Shown here piece by piece: positions 44,454-53,071 of a stretch of DNA of 64,000 nt. The notes under the pieces are model-generated. The model was not told the DNA's origin. It saw only the letters and a list, made by a program, of their open reading frames with translations, and did not search any database. The translations under genes were made by a program, and so were the position numbers. Location: NCBI RefSeq assembly GCF_000732905.1, contig NZ_CP007588.1:868001-932000 (forward strand). The letters are read 5' to 3'. Source of the stretch: Weissella tructae (lineage in GTDB: Bacteria; Bacillota; Bacilli; Lactobacillales; Lactobacillaceae). The stretch's first letter is position 1. The number at the start of each line of letters is the position of its first letter.

Positions 44454-45401
44454 ATGACGACTTTGACAGCGAGCATTGCAGGTTTCGACTTTGATGGCAT
44501 TCTTTTGAATGCTGCCGGGATTAATTGCCAATCGATTGAGGAACTCGATCAAATCCGTACTGCACCAGGTGCAGCAAGTCTTGTAACAAAGACCGCGACA
44601 CCAAACGCCCGTAAGGGAAACGAAGGAATTCGTTACGCAGACATGCCAATTGGCTCAATTAATTCTATGGGGTTGCCTAACTACGGCTTGGAATACTACA
44701 TCGAATACGTTGAAAAGTACCAACACGAAAAGCCTATTTTCCTTTCAACTGCCGGGATTACACACGAAGAAATTCTATACGCTATGCGTCGTATTCAAGA
44801 ATCTGAATTCGATGGCTTGATTGAATTGAACTTCTCATGCCCTAACGTACCTGGGAAGCCACAAATCGCCTACGACTTTGAAACAACAGAAGCTTTGTTG
44901 ACAGAAATCTTCACTTTCTTCACAAAGCGTGTTGGCGTAAAGTTGCCACCATTCTTCGATATTGCACACTTTGATCAAATTGCTGCAATCTTAAACAAGT
45001 TCCCACTAGCCTTTGTTAACTCAATCAATTCAATTGGTAACGGATTAACAATCGCCCCAGAAACAGACACAGTCACAATTTCACCTAAGGGTGGATTTGG
45101 TGGTTTGGGTGGTGCAATCGCTAAGCCAACTGCCTTGGCCAATGTCCGTGCCCTACGTGAACGCTTGCGTCCAGAGATTAAGGTTATCGGAACTGGTGGG
45201 GTCACAAACGGACGTGATGTCTACGATTTGGTCCTTGCTGGTGCCGAAATCGTTGAAATCGGAACAACTTTGTACCAAGAAGGTCCTGCCGTATTTGAAC
45301 GATTGAATGCTGAACTAATTGCTGAAATGGAACGCCGTGGCTACACAGACTTGTCACAATTCCGTGGTAAGTTAAAGACATTGGATACAAAAGGCATTTA
45401 G
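44454..45401 (+). CDS. pyrD: Dihydroorotate dehydrogenase, class 1A (fumarate type)
   Basis: Oxidises dihydroorotate to orotate in pyrimidine synthesis. The 315-residue protein from the ATG at 44454 (AAGGAG at the right distance; the longer frame to 44400 starts in leader structure) has the class 1 signature LNFSCPNVPGKPQIAYDF with catalytic Cys, NSINSIGNGL, and the FMN phosphate loop VIGTGGVTNGRDVYDLVLAG. Class 1A enzymes are soluble homodimers that use fumarate and do not need a PyrK subunit; none is adjacent. It stands alone here without other pyr genes. Confidence 0.94.
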   Translation: MTTLTASIAGFDFDGILLNAAGINCQSIEELDQIRTAPGAASLVTKTATPNARKGNEGIRYADMPIGSINSMGLPNYGLEYYIEYVEKYQHEKPIFLSTAGITHEEILYAMRRIQESEFDGLIELNFSCPNVPGKPQIAYDFETTEALLTEIFTFFTKRVGVKLPPFFDIAHFDQIAAILNKFPLAFVNSINSIGNGLTIAPETDTVTISPKGGFGGLGGAIAKPTALANVRALRERLRPEIKVIGTGGVTNGRDVYDLVLAGAEIVEIGTTLYQEGPAVFERLNAELIAEMERRGYTDLSQFRGKLKTLDTKGI

Positions 45402-45405
45402 TTCA

Positions 45406-45434
45406 TTGCAATAAAAGCAGTAACCCGCTATACT
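45406..45434 (+). promoter_or_regulatory. thiT promoter
   Basis: TTGCAA (45406-45411), 17-base spacer, TATACT (45429-45434), directly ahead of the TPP riboswitch. A transcript start near 45441 would make the aptamer the first element of the leader. Confidence 0.7.
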
Positions 45435-45453
45435 ATTAAATTGAAACGAATCG

Positions 45454-45529
45454 ACCATGCTGGGGTGCCGAAAGGCTGAGATAATACCCATGAACCTGAT
45501 CCAGTTAGTACTGGCGTAGGAAGCTTGGT
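45454..45529 (+). promoter_or_regulatory. TPP riboswitch (THI element)
   Basis: The conserved core is present in order: GGGGTGCC, GGCTGAGAT, ACCC, TGAACCTGATCCAGTTAGTA (20 bases), CTGGCGTAGGAAGC. P1 is formed by ACCATGCT and AGCTTGGT. Followed by a terminator hairpin and thiT, it should turn off thiamine uptake when thiamine pyrophosphate is abundant. Confidence 0.97.
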
Positions 45530-45556
45530 TTTGTTTATTAATGATAGATATTAAAC

Positions 45557-45613
45557 AAAACCCCAGTTAATCACAGACCATAGCTACTATGGCCTCATTA
45601 ACCGGGGTTTTTA
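45557..45613 (+). terminator. Riboswitch-controlled terminator before thiT
   Basis: AAAACCCCAGTTAAT pairs with ATTAACCGGGGTTTT (45598-45612) around a loop, followed by T residues. An intervening ACCATAG / CTATGG stem lies inside. GGTTTTGTTTATTA after P1 can pair with AAACAAAACC as an antiterminator. Confidence 0.88.
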
Positions 45614-45697
45614 CTTTGCTCTGGGCGGTCGGTTCGTTATAACTATGTTTTAACACACGTTAGAACAACACATACCGCTCTAGGAGGAGTATATATT

Positions 45698-46261
45698 ATG
45701 CAACAACGTAACATCCGGGTGACCATTGAAATCGCCATTTTCATGGCCTTAGCCATCGTCTTGGACCAAATTGTCCTATTCCGCATGCCACAAGGTGGAA
45801 GTATTTCATTGGGTATGTTGCCTATCATTGTTATCGCGCTACGTCGCGGTGCAGGTGTTGGTATCACAACCGGTTTCCTAACTGGATTACTTAGCTTTAT
45901 GCTTGGTGGATTCTTCGTTAACATTTTCCAAATGTTATTAGACTACCCACTAGCCATCGCTGTTATTGGACTAGCTGGTATCTATTCTAAGACTTTCCAA
46001 GCACAATTATCTGCTGGACAACTTAACAAGGCATCACTTTCAGCTAGCTTTGCTACATTAATTGCTGGTCTTGCAGAATTAGTTCCACACACAATTGCCG
46101 GTGTTGTATTCTATGCCAGTTTTGCACCACAAAACCAATCAGTCTTTATCTACTCATTGGTTTACAACGCAACTGTCATCATTCCAAAAACATTGATTAC
46201 AATGGTGGTCTTGGTCCTACTAGTACTTAAGGCACCACGTATCTTCACAGATAACCTATAA
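45698..46261 (+). CDS. thiT: Thiamine ECF transporter substrate-binding protein ThiT
   Basis: S component of a group II ECF importer. The 187-residue membrane protein has six hydrophobic helices. It has the ThiT pattern (IAIFMALAIVLDQIVLFRMP, PQGGSISLGMLPI, LDYPLAIAVIGLAG, AELVPHTIAGVVFY). It has no ATPase of its own and must share the EcfAA'T module encoded elsewhere. AGGAGGAG lies before the ATG. The TPP riboswitch upstream fits this ligand. Confidence 0.95.
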   Translation: MQQRNIRVTIEIAIFMALAIVLDQIVLFRMPQGGSISLGMLPIIVIALRRGAGVGITTGFLTGLLSFMLGGFFVNIFQMLLDYPLAIAVIGLAGIYSKTFQAQLSAGQLNKASLSASFATLIAGLAELVPHTIAGVVFYASFAPQNQSVFIYSLVYNATVIIPKTLITMVVLVLLVLKAPRIFTDNL

Positions 46262-46266
46262 ACAAT

Positions 46267-46304
46267 AAAAAACGTCTTGAACATTCAAATTCAAGACGTT
46301 TTTT
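46267..46304. terminator. Bidirectional terminator between convergent thiT and aroD
   Basis: AAAAAACGTCTTGAA / TTCAAGACGTTTTTT is a perfect stem with T-tracts usable on both strands, between the thiT stop and the aroD stop. Confidence 0.88.
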
Positions 46305-46367
46305 GTATGCATTTAAGTTGGTAATTATATAGAGCATTTCGAACAATCACGACGACATTCAAATCAC

Positions 46368-47093
46368 TCAATCTACCTCGAAATGATTTCGCACTTCATG
46401 CAACGTTAACTGACCTGGCGCAGACGTTACACCTAGATGCGCAAATGTTAATTGTGACCCATATGTAAAACCATCTAGTCTTGTTGCACTACCATACGAT
46501 CCCATCCCCATCGTAATAAGCGGTTGCTCTGTCATTTCAGACAATGTCTGTGTTGTCATTAATAGCTGAGTTACTTGCTCTTCATGCTCAACTGTTACAG
46601 CGTATTTAATGATATCGACAGGTAGATCTTTCAATGACATCAATCGCTCAGTCATATCGATGGGCCATTCCCAATCATGACGTGATGCAATGACGGGGAC
46701 ATCATACTGGTTGGCTAATGCACGTAACTCGGCTAACTCTTTAATCCATCGTACTTCAAGATCAATCGCTCCCACGCCTGACGTAATAGCCGTTTTGTAC
46801 AGACGATAATATGCATTCCTGTCGTAGGCTTTTTGACCACCTTCTTCGGCTGTTCGCCAAGTCAGGATCATTGGCTGCTGAATTTCCGCAATGGTTGCCA
46901 CAATAACGGTTGGTGTTAATGTTTGCAAATCTTGCCAAGCATCAATTCGCCATTCAATCACATCTGCATGTGATTCGTTCGCTATCCGTACACATGTAGA
47001 TAACTCTTGCTTGTTCTTAGCTTGTATTGGAATCGCAATAAACGGGCGATTCCCCGGACGATTTTTCTGACCGATTCGTAATTTTTTACTCAT
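46368..47093 (-). CDS. aroD: 3-dehydroquinate dehydratase, type I
   Basis: Third step of the shikimate pathway. From the ATG at 47093 the product has about 241 residues, normal for type I (the open frame extends 41 codons further up into aroK sequence and is not used). Motifs: DVIEWRIDAW (active-site Glu), ASRHDWEWP (catalytic His) and DIIKYAVTV (Schiff-base Lys). It overlaps the aroK end by 8 bases and is the last gene of the aro operon. Confidence 0.93.
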   Translation of the reverse strand: MSKKLRIGQKNRPGNRPFIAIPIQAKNKQELSTCVRIANESHADVIEWRIDAWQDLQTLTPTVIVATIAEIQQPMILTWRTAEEGGQKAYDRNAYYRLYKTAITSGVGAIDLEVRWIKELAELRALANQYDVPVIASRHDWEWPIDMTERLMSLKDLPVDIIKYAVTVEHEEQVTQLLMTTQTLSEMTEQPLITMGMGSYGSATRLDGFTYGSQLTFAHLGVTSAPGQLTLHEVRNHFEVD

Positions 47094-47595
47094 AGTGTGC
47101 CCGATGATGTGCCAAAATTTCATCCACAATTGCTTGCGGTGTTTTATTGTCTGTATGAATCGTGATGTCTGCTGCTTCTGTGTATTTAGGTAGACGTTCA
47201 CGCCACAATTCCCCAACCGCCGCTAAGCTATTTGTTTGTAAAATCGGGCGGTCTGTATCGTCCACGATACGTTCCATGGTTTGACCAAAACTCCCTGATA
47301 AATAATACACAGGAATCATCGTATTTTTTAGTAACACGCGGTTTTCGGCTTTTTCAATCACACCACCACCTGTTGCTAAAACACCATTTTCATTCAAAGA
47401 TTTTCGTAAAATATCCTGCTCTAATTTTCGAAAGACAGTCTCACCTTGTGTTGCAAAAATCTCACTAGGCGTTTGCCTAGTTGCTTTCGTCAGCATCACA
47501 TCTGTATCCCACATGGGAACATCTAATTGTTGGCTAAGTAATTCTGCGGTGGTTGTTTTCCCCGCTCCCATAAAACCAATTAATATCAATTTCAT
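47086..47595 (-). CDS. aroK: Shikimate kinase
   Basis: Phosphorylates shikimate to shikimate 3-phosphate. The P-loop LIGFMGAGKTTTAELL is at the N terminus, with WDTDVMLTKATRQTPSEIFA and LATGGGVIEKAENR. The frame opens at a GTG (47604), but the ATG at 47595 sits 8 bases from AAGGAAG and starts right at the family N terminus. It is 24 bases after aroA in the operon. Confidence 0.93.
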   Translation of the reverse strand: MKLILIGFMGAGKTTTAELLSQQLDVPMWDTDVMLTKATRQTPSEIFATQGETVFRKLEQDILRKSLNENGVLATGGGVIEKAENRVLLKNTMIPVYYLSGSFGQTMERIVDDTDRPILQTNSLAAVGELWRERLPKYTEAADITIHTDNKTPQAIVDEILAHHRAHYE

Positions 47596-47619
47596 TATGA
47601 CCACTTCCTTCCATTAGAC

Positions 47620-48912
47620 TTATTGCATTAATTTTTCTAAATCATTGAAAAACGTTGGGTAAGAGATATCGACAACATTACCGTCCGATAATTGGACCTC
47701 TCCATCAGTAATTAACGCTGCGATAGCAAGCATCATCCCAATCCGATGATCGTCATAAACTTCAACGATCGTTGGTTCAGATACAGCCAACGGTGTCCCA
47801 CCATGAATCACAAACCCATCAGGGCGTTCTTCAATATGGGCGCCTAACTTGTTCAGCTCAGTCGTCACAGCAGTAATACGATCAGATTCCTTCACACGTA
47901 ACTCACTCGCACCAGAAATAACGGTGGTTCCTTTAGCTTGTGTCGCTGCCAATACTAACAATGGCATTTCATCAATGGCTTGTGGCACATCTTCTGCTGT
48001 AACAGTAATCGCCTGTAAGTCTTGTGTCGCCACCTGTAAATCCATGACGGGTTCTACGTCATCGCTTGTTGCTAACGCTGGGAAGTTGGCCCCCATACGT
48101 TCCAATAAACGTAATAGACCAACACGTGTTGGATTAACCCCCACTTGTGTAATGGTAATCTGACTATTTGGGACAAGTAATCCCGCAGTAAGCCAAAACG
48201 CAGCTGATGACATATCCCCAGGAATTATCACGTTCGTTCCGGTTAACTGTGGACCACCTTGCACACTAATAGCGTTATCTCGTACCGTTACATCAACACC
48301 AAATTCACGTAACATACGTTCGGTATGGTCACGTGTTGGCATTGGTTCGATAACCGTTGTCGTCCCACTTGCTTGTAATCCAGCCAACAAGATGGCGCTT
48401 TTAACTTGTGCTGATGCCATTGGTAGCGTGTAAGAAATACCGTGTAAGGCAACCTTACCAGTTAGTGTGACTGGCAAGGCATTTGTCTCTGTTTGTAACA
48501 TAACGCCCATGTCTTTCAATGGTGTTAAAACCCGACCTAATGGTCGCTTAGACAAACTTTGATCACCATAGAAGGTCAAAGGAAATGCAGACCCCGCTAA
48601 AAGACCTAGTAATAGCCTCGTTGTGGTTCCTGAATTACCCATATCTAGTGCTTCTTGTGGTGCATGTAAGCCATCAAAGCCAATCCCATCAATTAGCCAA
48701 CAACCATCTTCTTGTGTCATGCTAACGCCCATCTGTTGAAAGACAGTCATCGTACGTTCAATATCCTCCGATGCCAACAAACCGGTAATTTTTGTTTGAC
48801 CGTTTGCGACACTCCCAAACATCACCGCACGATGTGACATGCTTTTATCGCCTGGAACTTGAACGCTTCCTTGTAAACCTGCTGGTGCTGATTTTAACTG
48901 TTTTATACCCAT
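47620..48912 (-). CDS. aroA: 3-phosphoshikimate 1-carboxyvinyltransferase (EPSP synthase)
   Basis: Joins PEP to shikimate 3-phosphate. The 430-residue protein has PGDKSMSHRAVMFGS, LDMGNSGTTTRLLLGLLAG, SAQVKSAILLAGLQASG and KESDRITAVTTEL. The reading G-NSGTTTRL resembles class II EPSP synthases, as in many Gram-positive bacteria (class assignment tentative). ATG overlaps the aroC stop (TAATG). Confidence 0.96.
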   Translation of the reverse strand: MGIKQLKSAPAGLQGSVQVPGDKSMSHRAVMFGSVANGQTKITGLLASEDIERTMTVFQQMGVSMTQEDGCWLIDGIGFDGLHAPQEALDMGNSGTTTRLLLGLLAGSAFPLTFYGDQSLSKRPLGRVLTPLKDMGVMLQTETNALPVTLTGKVALHGISYTLPMASAQVKSAILLAGLQASGTTTVIEPMPTRDHTERMLREFGVDVTVRDNAISVQGGPQLTGTNVIIPGDMSSAAFWLTAGLLVPNSQITITQVGVNPTRVGLLRLLERMGANFPALATSDDVEPVMDLQVATQDLQAITVTAEDVPQAIDEMPLLVLAATQAKGTTVISGASELRVKESDRITAVTTELNKLGAHIEERPDGFVIHGGTPLAVSEPTIVEVYDDHRIGMMLAIAALITDGEVQLSDGNVVDISYPTFFNDLEKLMQ

Positions 48913-50090
48913 TAGAATTCACGCACGGCTTTACGATGTGCAGCAACTTGCGCAATCAATGTCTCCATATTATCTGCATCGAATTTATCTAAAATGGCTT
49001 TGGCCAATTCAATGGCCACCATGGCTTCCGCAATGACAACTGCGGCTGAAACAGCCGTTGTATCAGAGCGTTCAATTGAGGCACGATGATTTTCATGCGT
49101 GTCAATATCAACACTTTGCATCGGACGATATAGTGTTGGAATTGGCTTTACAACTCCTTTAACCACAATCATCTCTCCGTTCGTCATGCCACCTTCAAAA
49201 CCACCTAAATTATTTGATCCACGATAGAAACCACGTTCTTCGGTCCAGTAAATTTCATCCATGACTTCGCTACCGAATTTTTCAGCATTCGCAAAACCAC
49301 CACCAAATTCCACACCCTTAAACGCATTAATACCTAAGATTGCTTGACCAATTTTTGCATCTAATTTTGTATCTGCCGAAACGTATGAACCAAGCCCAAC
49401 TGGTACACCCGTTGCCATGACTTGAACCGTTCCACCGACTGTATCACGATTGACTTTCGTTGCGTCAATCAATTCACGCATAGCAGCGTCCGTTTTTTCA
49501 TCAAGTGTACGGGTTTCAAATCCTTCACTTGTTTCACGCATGCTGGCTAGATTAGGGAAAGATAGAATCTTTTCAGTGTCAGTCCAAACAGGTCCTACAT
49601 TCAAAACAATGCCATGGACATCAATGTCCAACAATTTAAGTAGCTTACGAGCAACCGCACCTACAGCCACTCGCATCACTGTTTCACGTGCTGATGAACG
49701 TTCTAAAACATTACGTAAATCAGACTTATGTCCATACTTAATACCACCGACTAAGTCACCATGACCAGGGCGTGGTCGCAAGACTTTTCGTGTCGTATTT
49801 TCAGGTGTCGCTTCGGCATCAGGATCCATAATAGCTGTCCAGTTATTATGATCATCATTATGCACATTCAAGGCAATTGGTGATCCTAAAGTTACTTGAT
49901 GACGGATACCACCCATAATAGTGACAGTATCCTTTTCAATTAATTGACGTCCACCTCGACCGTATCCACGTTGGCGTCGTTGTAATTCATGATTAATGTC
50001 CGCTGCAGAAAGCGGCATCCCTGCAGGGATACCTTCAACAATCGCAACTTCTTCTGGTCCATGGCTTTCGCCGGCTGTCATATAACGCAT
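48912..50090 (-). CDS. aroC: Chorismate synthase
   Basis: Final step, EPSP to chorismate, FMN-dependent. The 392-residue protein has RYMTAGESHGPEEVAIVEG at the N terminus, GRGGRQLIEKDTVTIMGG, RPRPGHGDLVGGIKYG and RSSARETVMRVAVGAVARK. AAGGAATG inside the aroB 3' end serves as ribosome binding site, and the two genes are 2 bases apart. Confidence 0.97.
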   Translation of the reverse strand: MRYMTAGESHGPEEVAIVEGIPAGMPLSAADINHELQRRQRGYGRGGRQLIEKDTVTIMGGIRHQVTLGSPIALNVHNDDHNNWTAIMDPDAEATPENTTRKVLRPRPGHGDLVGGIKYGHKSDLRNVLERSSARETVMRVAVGAVARKLLKLLDIDVHGIVLNVGPVWTDTEKILSFPNLASMRETSEGFETRTLDEKTDAAMRELIDATKVNRDTVGGTVQVMATGVPVGLGSYVSADTKLDAKIGQAILGINAFKGVEFGGGFANAEKFGSEVMDEIYWTEERGFYRGSNNLGGFEGGMTNGEMIVVKGVVKPIPTLYRPMQSVDIDTHENHRASIERSDTTAVSAAVVIAEAMVAIELAKAILDKFDADNMETLIAQVAAHRKAVREF

Positions 50091-50092
50091 AC

Positions 50093-51154
50093 TTACATTC
50101 CTTCAATAAATTCTGGTAACTTAGCCATTGTTTTTTGGAGCATGACTGGTTCACCCACTTTGGCCAAACCAATCAGATCAATTTGTTGACCACGTTGTTT
50201 CTTATCATGTGTTAATGATGATAGGAAATCTGGATGACTAAACAATTGTGAAAAGACAGGTAATTTAACCGCCTGCAAACGTTGCACAATTGCTTCAGTG
50301 GTTCCTGCCTCTGTATAACCATCTCGCTCAAAACGGTCAGACATTGTGACCATCCCAATACCAATTGCCTCACCATGACGTAACTCACCGTCTGATAACA
50401 ATTCGATGGCATGCCCAAATGTATGACCAAAATTCAACGTCTGACGTTGGCCATGATCAAATACATCTTCTTCAACAATTTTCTTTTTAAAGAGAATTGA
50501 CGCTTCAATTAGGGGCATTTGATGTTCACGAACATCCGCTAGTGATGTAATCGCTCCTGTCATTTCAGCAAATTCGCCACCCGCTAATAAACTCATTTTA
50601 ATCACTTCAGCATAACCAGCTGCATAATCACGGGCTGGCATTGTTGCTAAGGTACTTGGATCAACCAAAACCAAATCAGGCTGATAAAATGACCCAATCA
50701 CATTTTTAATGCCCGCTAAGTTTAACGCGGTTTTTCCACCAATACTCGCATCAACTTGTGCTAGTAGTGAGGTTGGCATTTGAATTAGCCCAATCCCACG
50801 CATATACAATGAGGCGATGACCCCTGATAAGTCAGTGACAACACCACCACCTAAAGCAAAGACACCATCTGATCGCGTGAAACCTAGTTCTGTCATACGC
50901 GTTAAAATCTTTTCAGCGACTGCGATTGACTTAGCCCCTTCACCAGCGTTAACTGTCGTTGTCGCAACAGTGAAACCAGCATCACGTAATTGTTGGCTAA
51001 CTTCATCTAGATACAATGGTCCAACGTGATGATCAGTAATGATCATCACCTTCCGTGCCGTCCAAATACGACTTACACGTTGACCCAGATCTTCACGTAA
51101 CTTGTCATCAAGTTCAATTTCGTAACTTGTATCTTGCGTATTAACGGTAATCAT
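50093..51154 (-). CDS. aroB: 3-dehydroquinate synthase
   Basis: Converts DAHP to 3-dehydroquinate, NAD and zinc dependent. From the ATG at 51154 (GGAGG upstream) it has 353 residues, the usual size; the longer frame runs inside the preceding gene and is rejected. Signatures: LGGGVVTDLSGVIASLYMRG, PTSLLAQVDASIGGKTALN, and the zinc ligands in NFGHTFGHAIE and LRHGEAIGIGMV. It overlaps the end of the DAHP synthase gene by 14 bases. Confidence 0.95.
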   Translation of the reverse strand: MITVNTQDTSYEIELDDKLREDLGQRVSRIWTARKVMIITDHHVGPLYLDEVSQQLRDAGFTVATTTVNAGEGAKSIAVAEKILTRMTELGFTRSDGVFALGGGVVTDLSGVIASLYMRGIGLIQMPTSLLAQVDASIGGKTALNLAGIKNVIGSFYQPDLVLVDPSTLATMPARDYAAGYAEVIKMSLLAGGEFAEMTGAITSLADVREHQMPLIEASILFKKKIVEEDVFDHGQRQTLNFGHTFGHAIELLSDGELRHGEAIGIGMVTMSDRFERDGYTEAGTTEAIVQRLQAVKLPVFSQLFSHPDFLSSLTHDKKQRGQQIDLIGLAKVGEPVMLQKTMAKLPEFIEGM

Positions 51155-52154
51155 CTGATACCTCCACGAGTTGGTGAATTGTTTGTAGTTCCGGCAGCAC
51201 ATGCGCCAATGTTGCTGGCGTAATAGCTTGTGCTCCATCCACAAATGCCGCATCTGGATTTTCATGAATTTCAAACATTAACCCCTGGGCACCAGCTGCA
51301 ACGGCTGAACGCGCACCAGGCACAACTAGGGAACGTTTTCCTGTAGCGTGTGATGGATCTACCAAGACTGGTAAATGCGTTAATTCACGTAAAACAGGCA
51401 CGGCCATGACATCCAATGTGTTACGCGTATATTTCGCGTCAAAAGTACGAATACCACGCTCAATTAGAAAGACATTCGGATTACCATTCGCCATAATATA
51501 TTCTGCTGCATTCAATAAATCATCAATTGTTGCAGACATACCACGCTTCAATCCAACTGGCTTGTTTTGCTTTCCCAGTAACTTCAACAAACTGAAGTTT
51601 TGCATATTACGTGCCCCTACTTGGAAAATATCTGTATACGTATCCACTAAATCAAAATCTTGTGATGACATAATCTCAGTCATCATATCCAATCCTAATT
51701 CATCGGCCGCAGCTCGATGATATTGCAAACCTTCTTCACCAAGACCTTGGAAGCTATATGGATTTGTACGCGGCTTGAACGAACCACCACGTAAAATTGT
51801 CGTTCCCATCGCCTTCACTTGCTTGGCCATTTCAACGATGTGGGTTGCACTTTCAATTGAATCTGGACCAGCAATTAATGTTAATTCTGCGCCACCAATT
51901 CGACTATGGGCTGTTTCTATCACCGTATCATCTGGATGGAACGCTCGTGACACTTGAATTGCGTTTGCGGCCGCTTGTTCAATTTGTACGTCAGCGGGTA
52001 GCTTCTTTTGGATAGCCACTGGTAACGCTGCAATAGTCGTATATCCTGCAACACCAACACGATTTTGATAGTTAACCACATGCTCAATATTCGCTTCTTG
52101 CAAATCCTTTAAAAGGCCCTGAGCTTCTTCATTCGTACGCAAAACAATAATCAT
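51141..52154 (-). CDS. aroF: DAHP synthase, type I-beta with N-terminal regulatory domain
   Basis: Condenses PEP and erythrose 4-phosphate, the entry step of the pathway. The 337 residues comprise an N-terminal ferredoxin-like regulatory domain (about 1-85), as in the T. maritima enzyme, and a TIM-barrel catalytic domain. Seen: LRGGSFKPRTNPYSFQG, QVGARNMQNF, LKRGMSATIDDL, ERGIRTFDAKYTRNTLD, VDPSHATGKR and GLMFEIHENPDAAFVDG. The metal site should read AGPCS but here is IAGPDSIES, Asp in place of the metal-binding Cys, while the His, Glu and Asp ligands remain. Feedback control by aromatic amino acids through the N-terminal domain is expected for this subtype. Confidence 0.9.
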   Translation of the reverse strand: MIIVLRTNEEAQGLLKDLQEANIEHVVNYQNRVGVAGYTTIAALPVAIQKKLPADVQIEQAAANAIQVSRAFHPDDTVIETAHSRIGGAELTLIAGPDSIESATHIVEMAKQVKAMGTTILRGGSFKPRTNPYSFQGLGEEGLQYHRAAADELGLDMMTEIMSSQDFDLVDTYTDIFQVGARNMQNFSLLKLLGKQNKPVGLKRGMSATIDDLLNAAEYIMANGNPNVFLIERGIRTFDAKYTRNTLDVMAVPVLRELTHLPVLVDPSHATGKRSLVVPGARSAVAAGAQGLMFEIHENPDAAFVDGAQAITPATLAHVLPELQTIHQLVEVSDDYR

Positions 52155-52179
52155 AAGCTTTCCCCTTTTTTGACGCGTC

Positions 52180-52977
52180 TTAACGCAACGCTTGCATCAT
52201 ACTTTCTCGATGTGGTTCTGATTGTATCCATTGTTGATGACTTAGGATGGCTTGTTCTAATAACATTGCTTGTCCGTCCATCGTCTCTAATCCAATTTGT
52301 TGTGCCTTCTGCAATAAAGGCGTCAATTGTTGACCTCGATATTTGAGATCAATCACCCGCGCCTTAGCCGGTAAAAGAGCCAGCTGTTCTTGGTTGAGAA
52401 CCGTCTCTTCACTACCTAATCCTACAGACGTTGCATCGATCAAAACATCCACAGCAGCCCAATCAGAAAATGTTTCGATGTCGTGGACATCTGACCCTAA
52501 CAAGTCCGCTACGACTTCTTGATAGCCTTCATACCGTGGACTCTTACGATTCAAAATAAACAACTTCACGGATTCTGGGACAGTCGCCATAATGGCACGA
52601 GCTGCACCACCGCACCCAATCATCACAACATTTTGCCCAGCTTTAATATGACTCGATTGCCAAAAGCCAAAACCATCAGTTGTGTCACCGTAGAGTAGGC
52701 CATCTTCTCCACGATAGATTGTGTTAACAGCTCCGGTTTTCTGAGCGACGTCTGATATGACATCTAAATAAGACATGACACGTTGTTTATACGGCGTCGT
52801 CACATTGAGGCCTTGGTACGTTTGTAAGACGTCCATAATTTCATGTTCAAAATTTTCTGGCTGAATCGGCACTAACGTATACTCCGCGTTAGTACCTTCT
52901 GCTGAAAAGCCAGCATTATGTATATTGGGCGACAACGAATGTTCAATTGGCCAACCAATTAGTCCAAATTTTTGCAT
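52180..52977 (-). CDS. aroE: Shikimate dehydrogenase
   Basis: NADPH-dependent reduction of 3-dehydroshikimate. The 265-residue protein has GWPIEHSLSPNIHN, GLNVTTPYKQRVM with the catalytic Lys, GDTTDGFGF (Asp kept; the usual Asn-Thr-Asp reads Thr-Thr-Asp), IGCGGAARAIM for cofactor and DGQAMLLEQA. First gene of the aroE-F-B-C-A-K-D operon, behind a TATAAT box. GGAGG lies upstream of the ATG. Confidence 0.93.
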   Translation of the reverse strand: MQKFGLIGWPIEHSLSPNIHNAGFSAEGTNAEYTLVPIQPENFEHEIMDVLQTYQGLNVTTPYKQRVMSYLDVISDVAQKTGAVNTIYRGEDGLLYGDTTDGFGFWQSSHIKAGQNVVMIGCGGAARAIMATVPESVKLFILNRKSPRYEGYQEVVADLLGSDVHDIETFSDWAAVDVLIDATSVGLGSEETVLNQEQLALLPAKARVIDLKYRGQQLTPLLQKAQQIGLETMDGQAMLLEQAILSHQQWIQSEPHRESMMQALR

Positions 52978-53016
52978 ATTCGTGTCGCCTCCTAATTTTC
53001 ATTATTTCTATGTTTA

Positions 53017-53045
53017 ATTATACCGCACCCAAATTTAATCGCTCT
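53017..53045 (-). promoter_or_regulatory. Candidate aro operon promoter
   Basis: A perfect TATAAT on the minus strand (53022-53017) sits about 40 bases before the aroE ATG. The -35 is weak (AGAGCG). There is no terminator between the upstream 155-residue gene and this point, so readthrough is also possible. No T-box is seen. Confidence 0.4.
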
Positions 53046-53071
53046 TAAATTTATCTGCTTTTTAATCGGAT

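Noticed and set aside
48912-51274. Longer upstream start of aroB within the DAHP synthase gene
   Set aside because: It would add 40 residues read from another gene. The ATG at 51154 has GGAGG and gives the family length.
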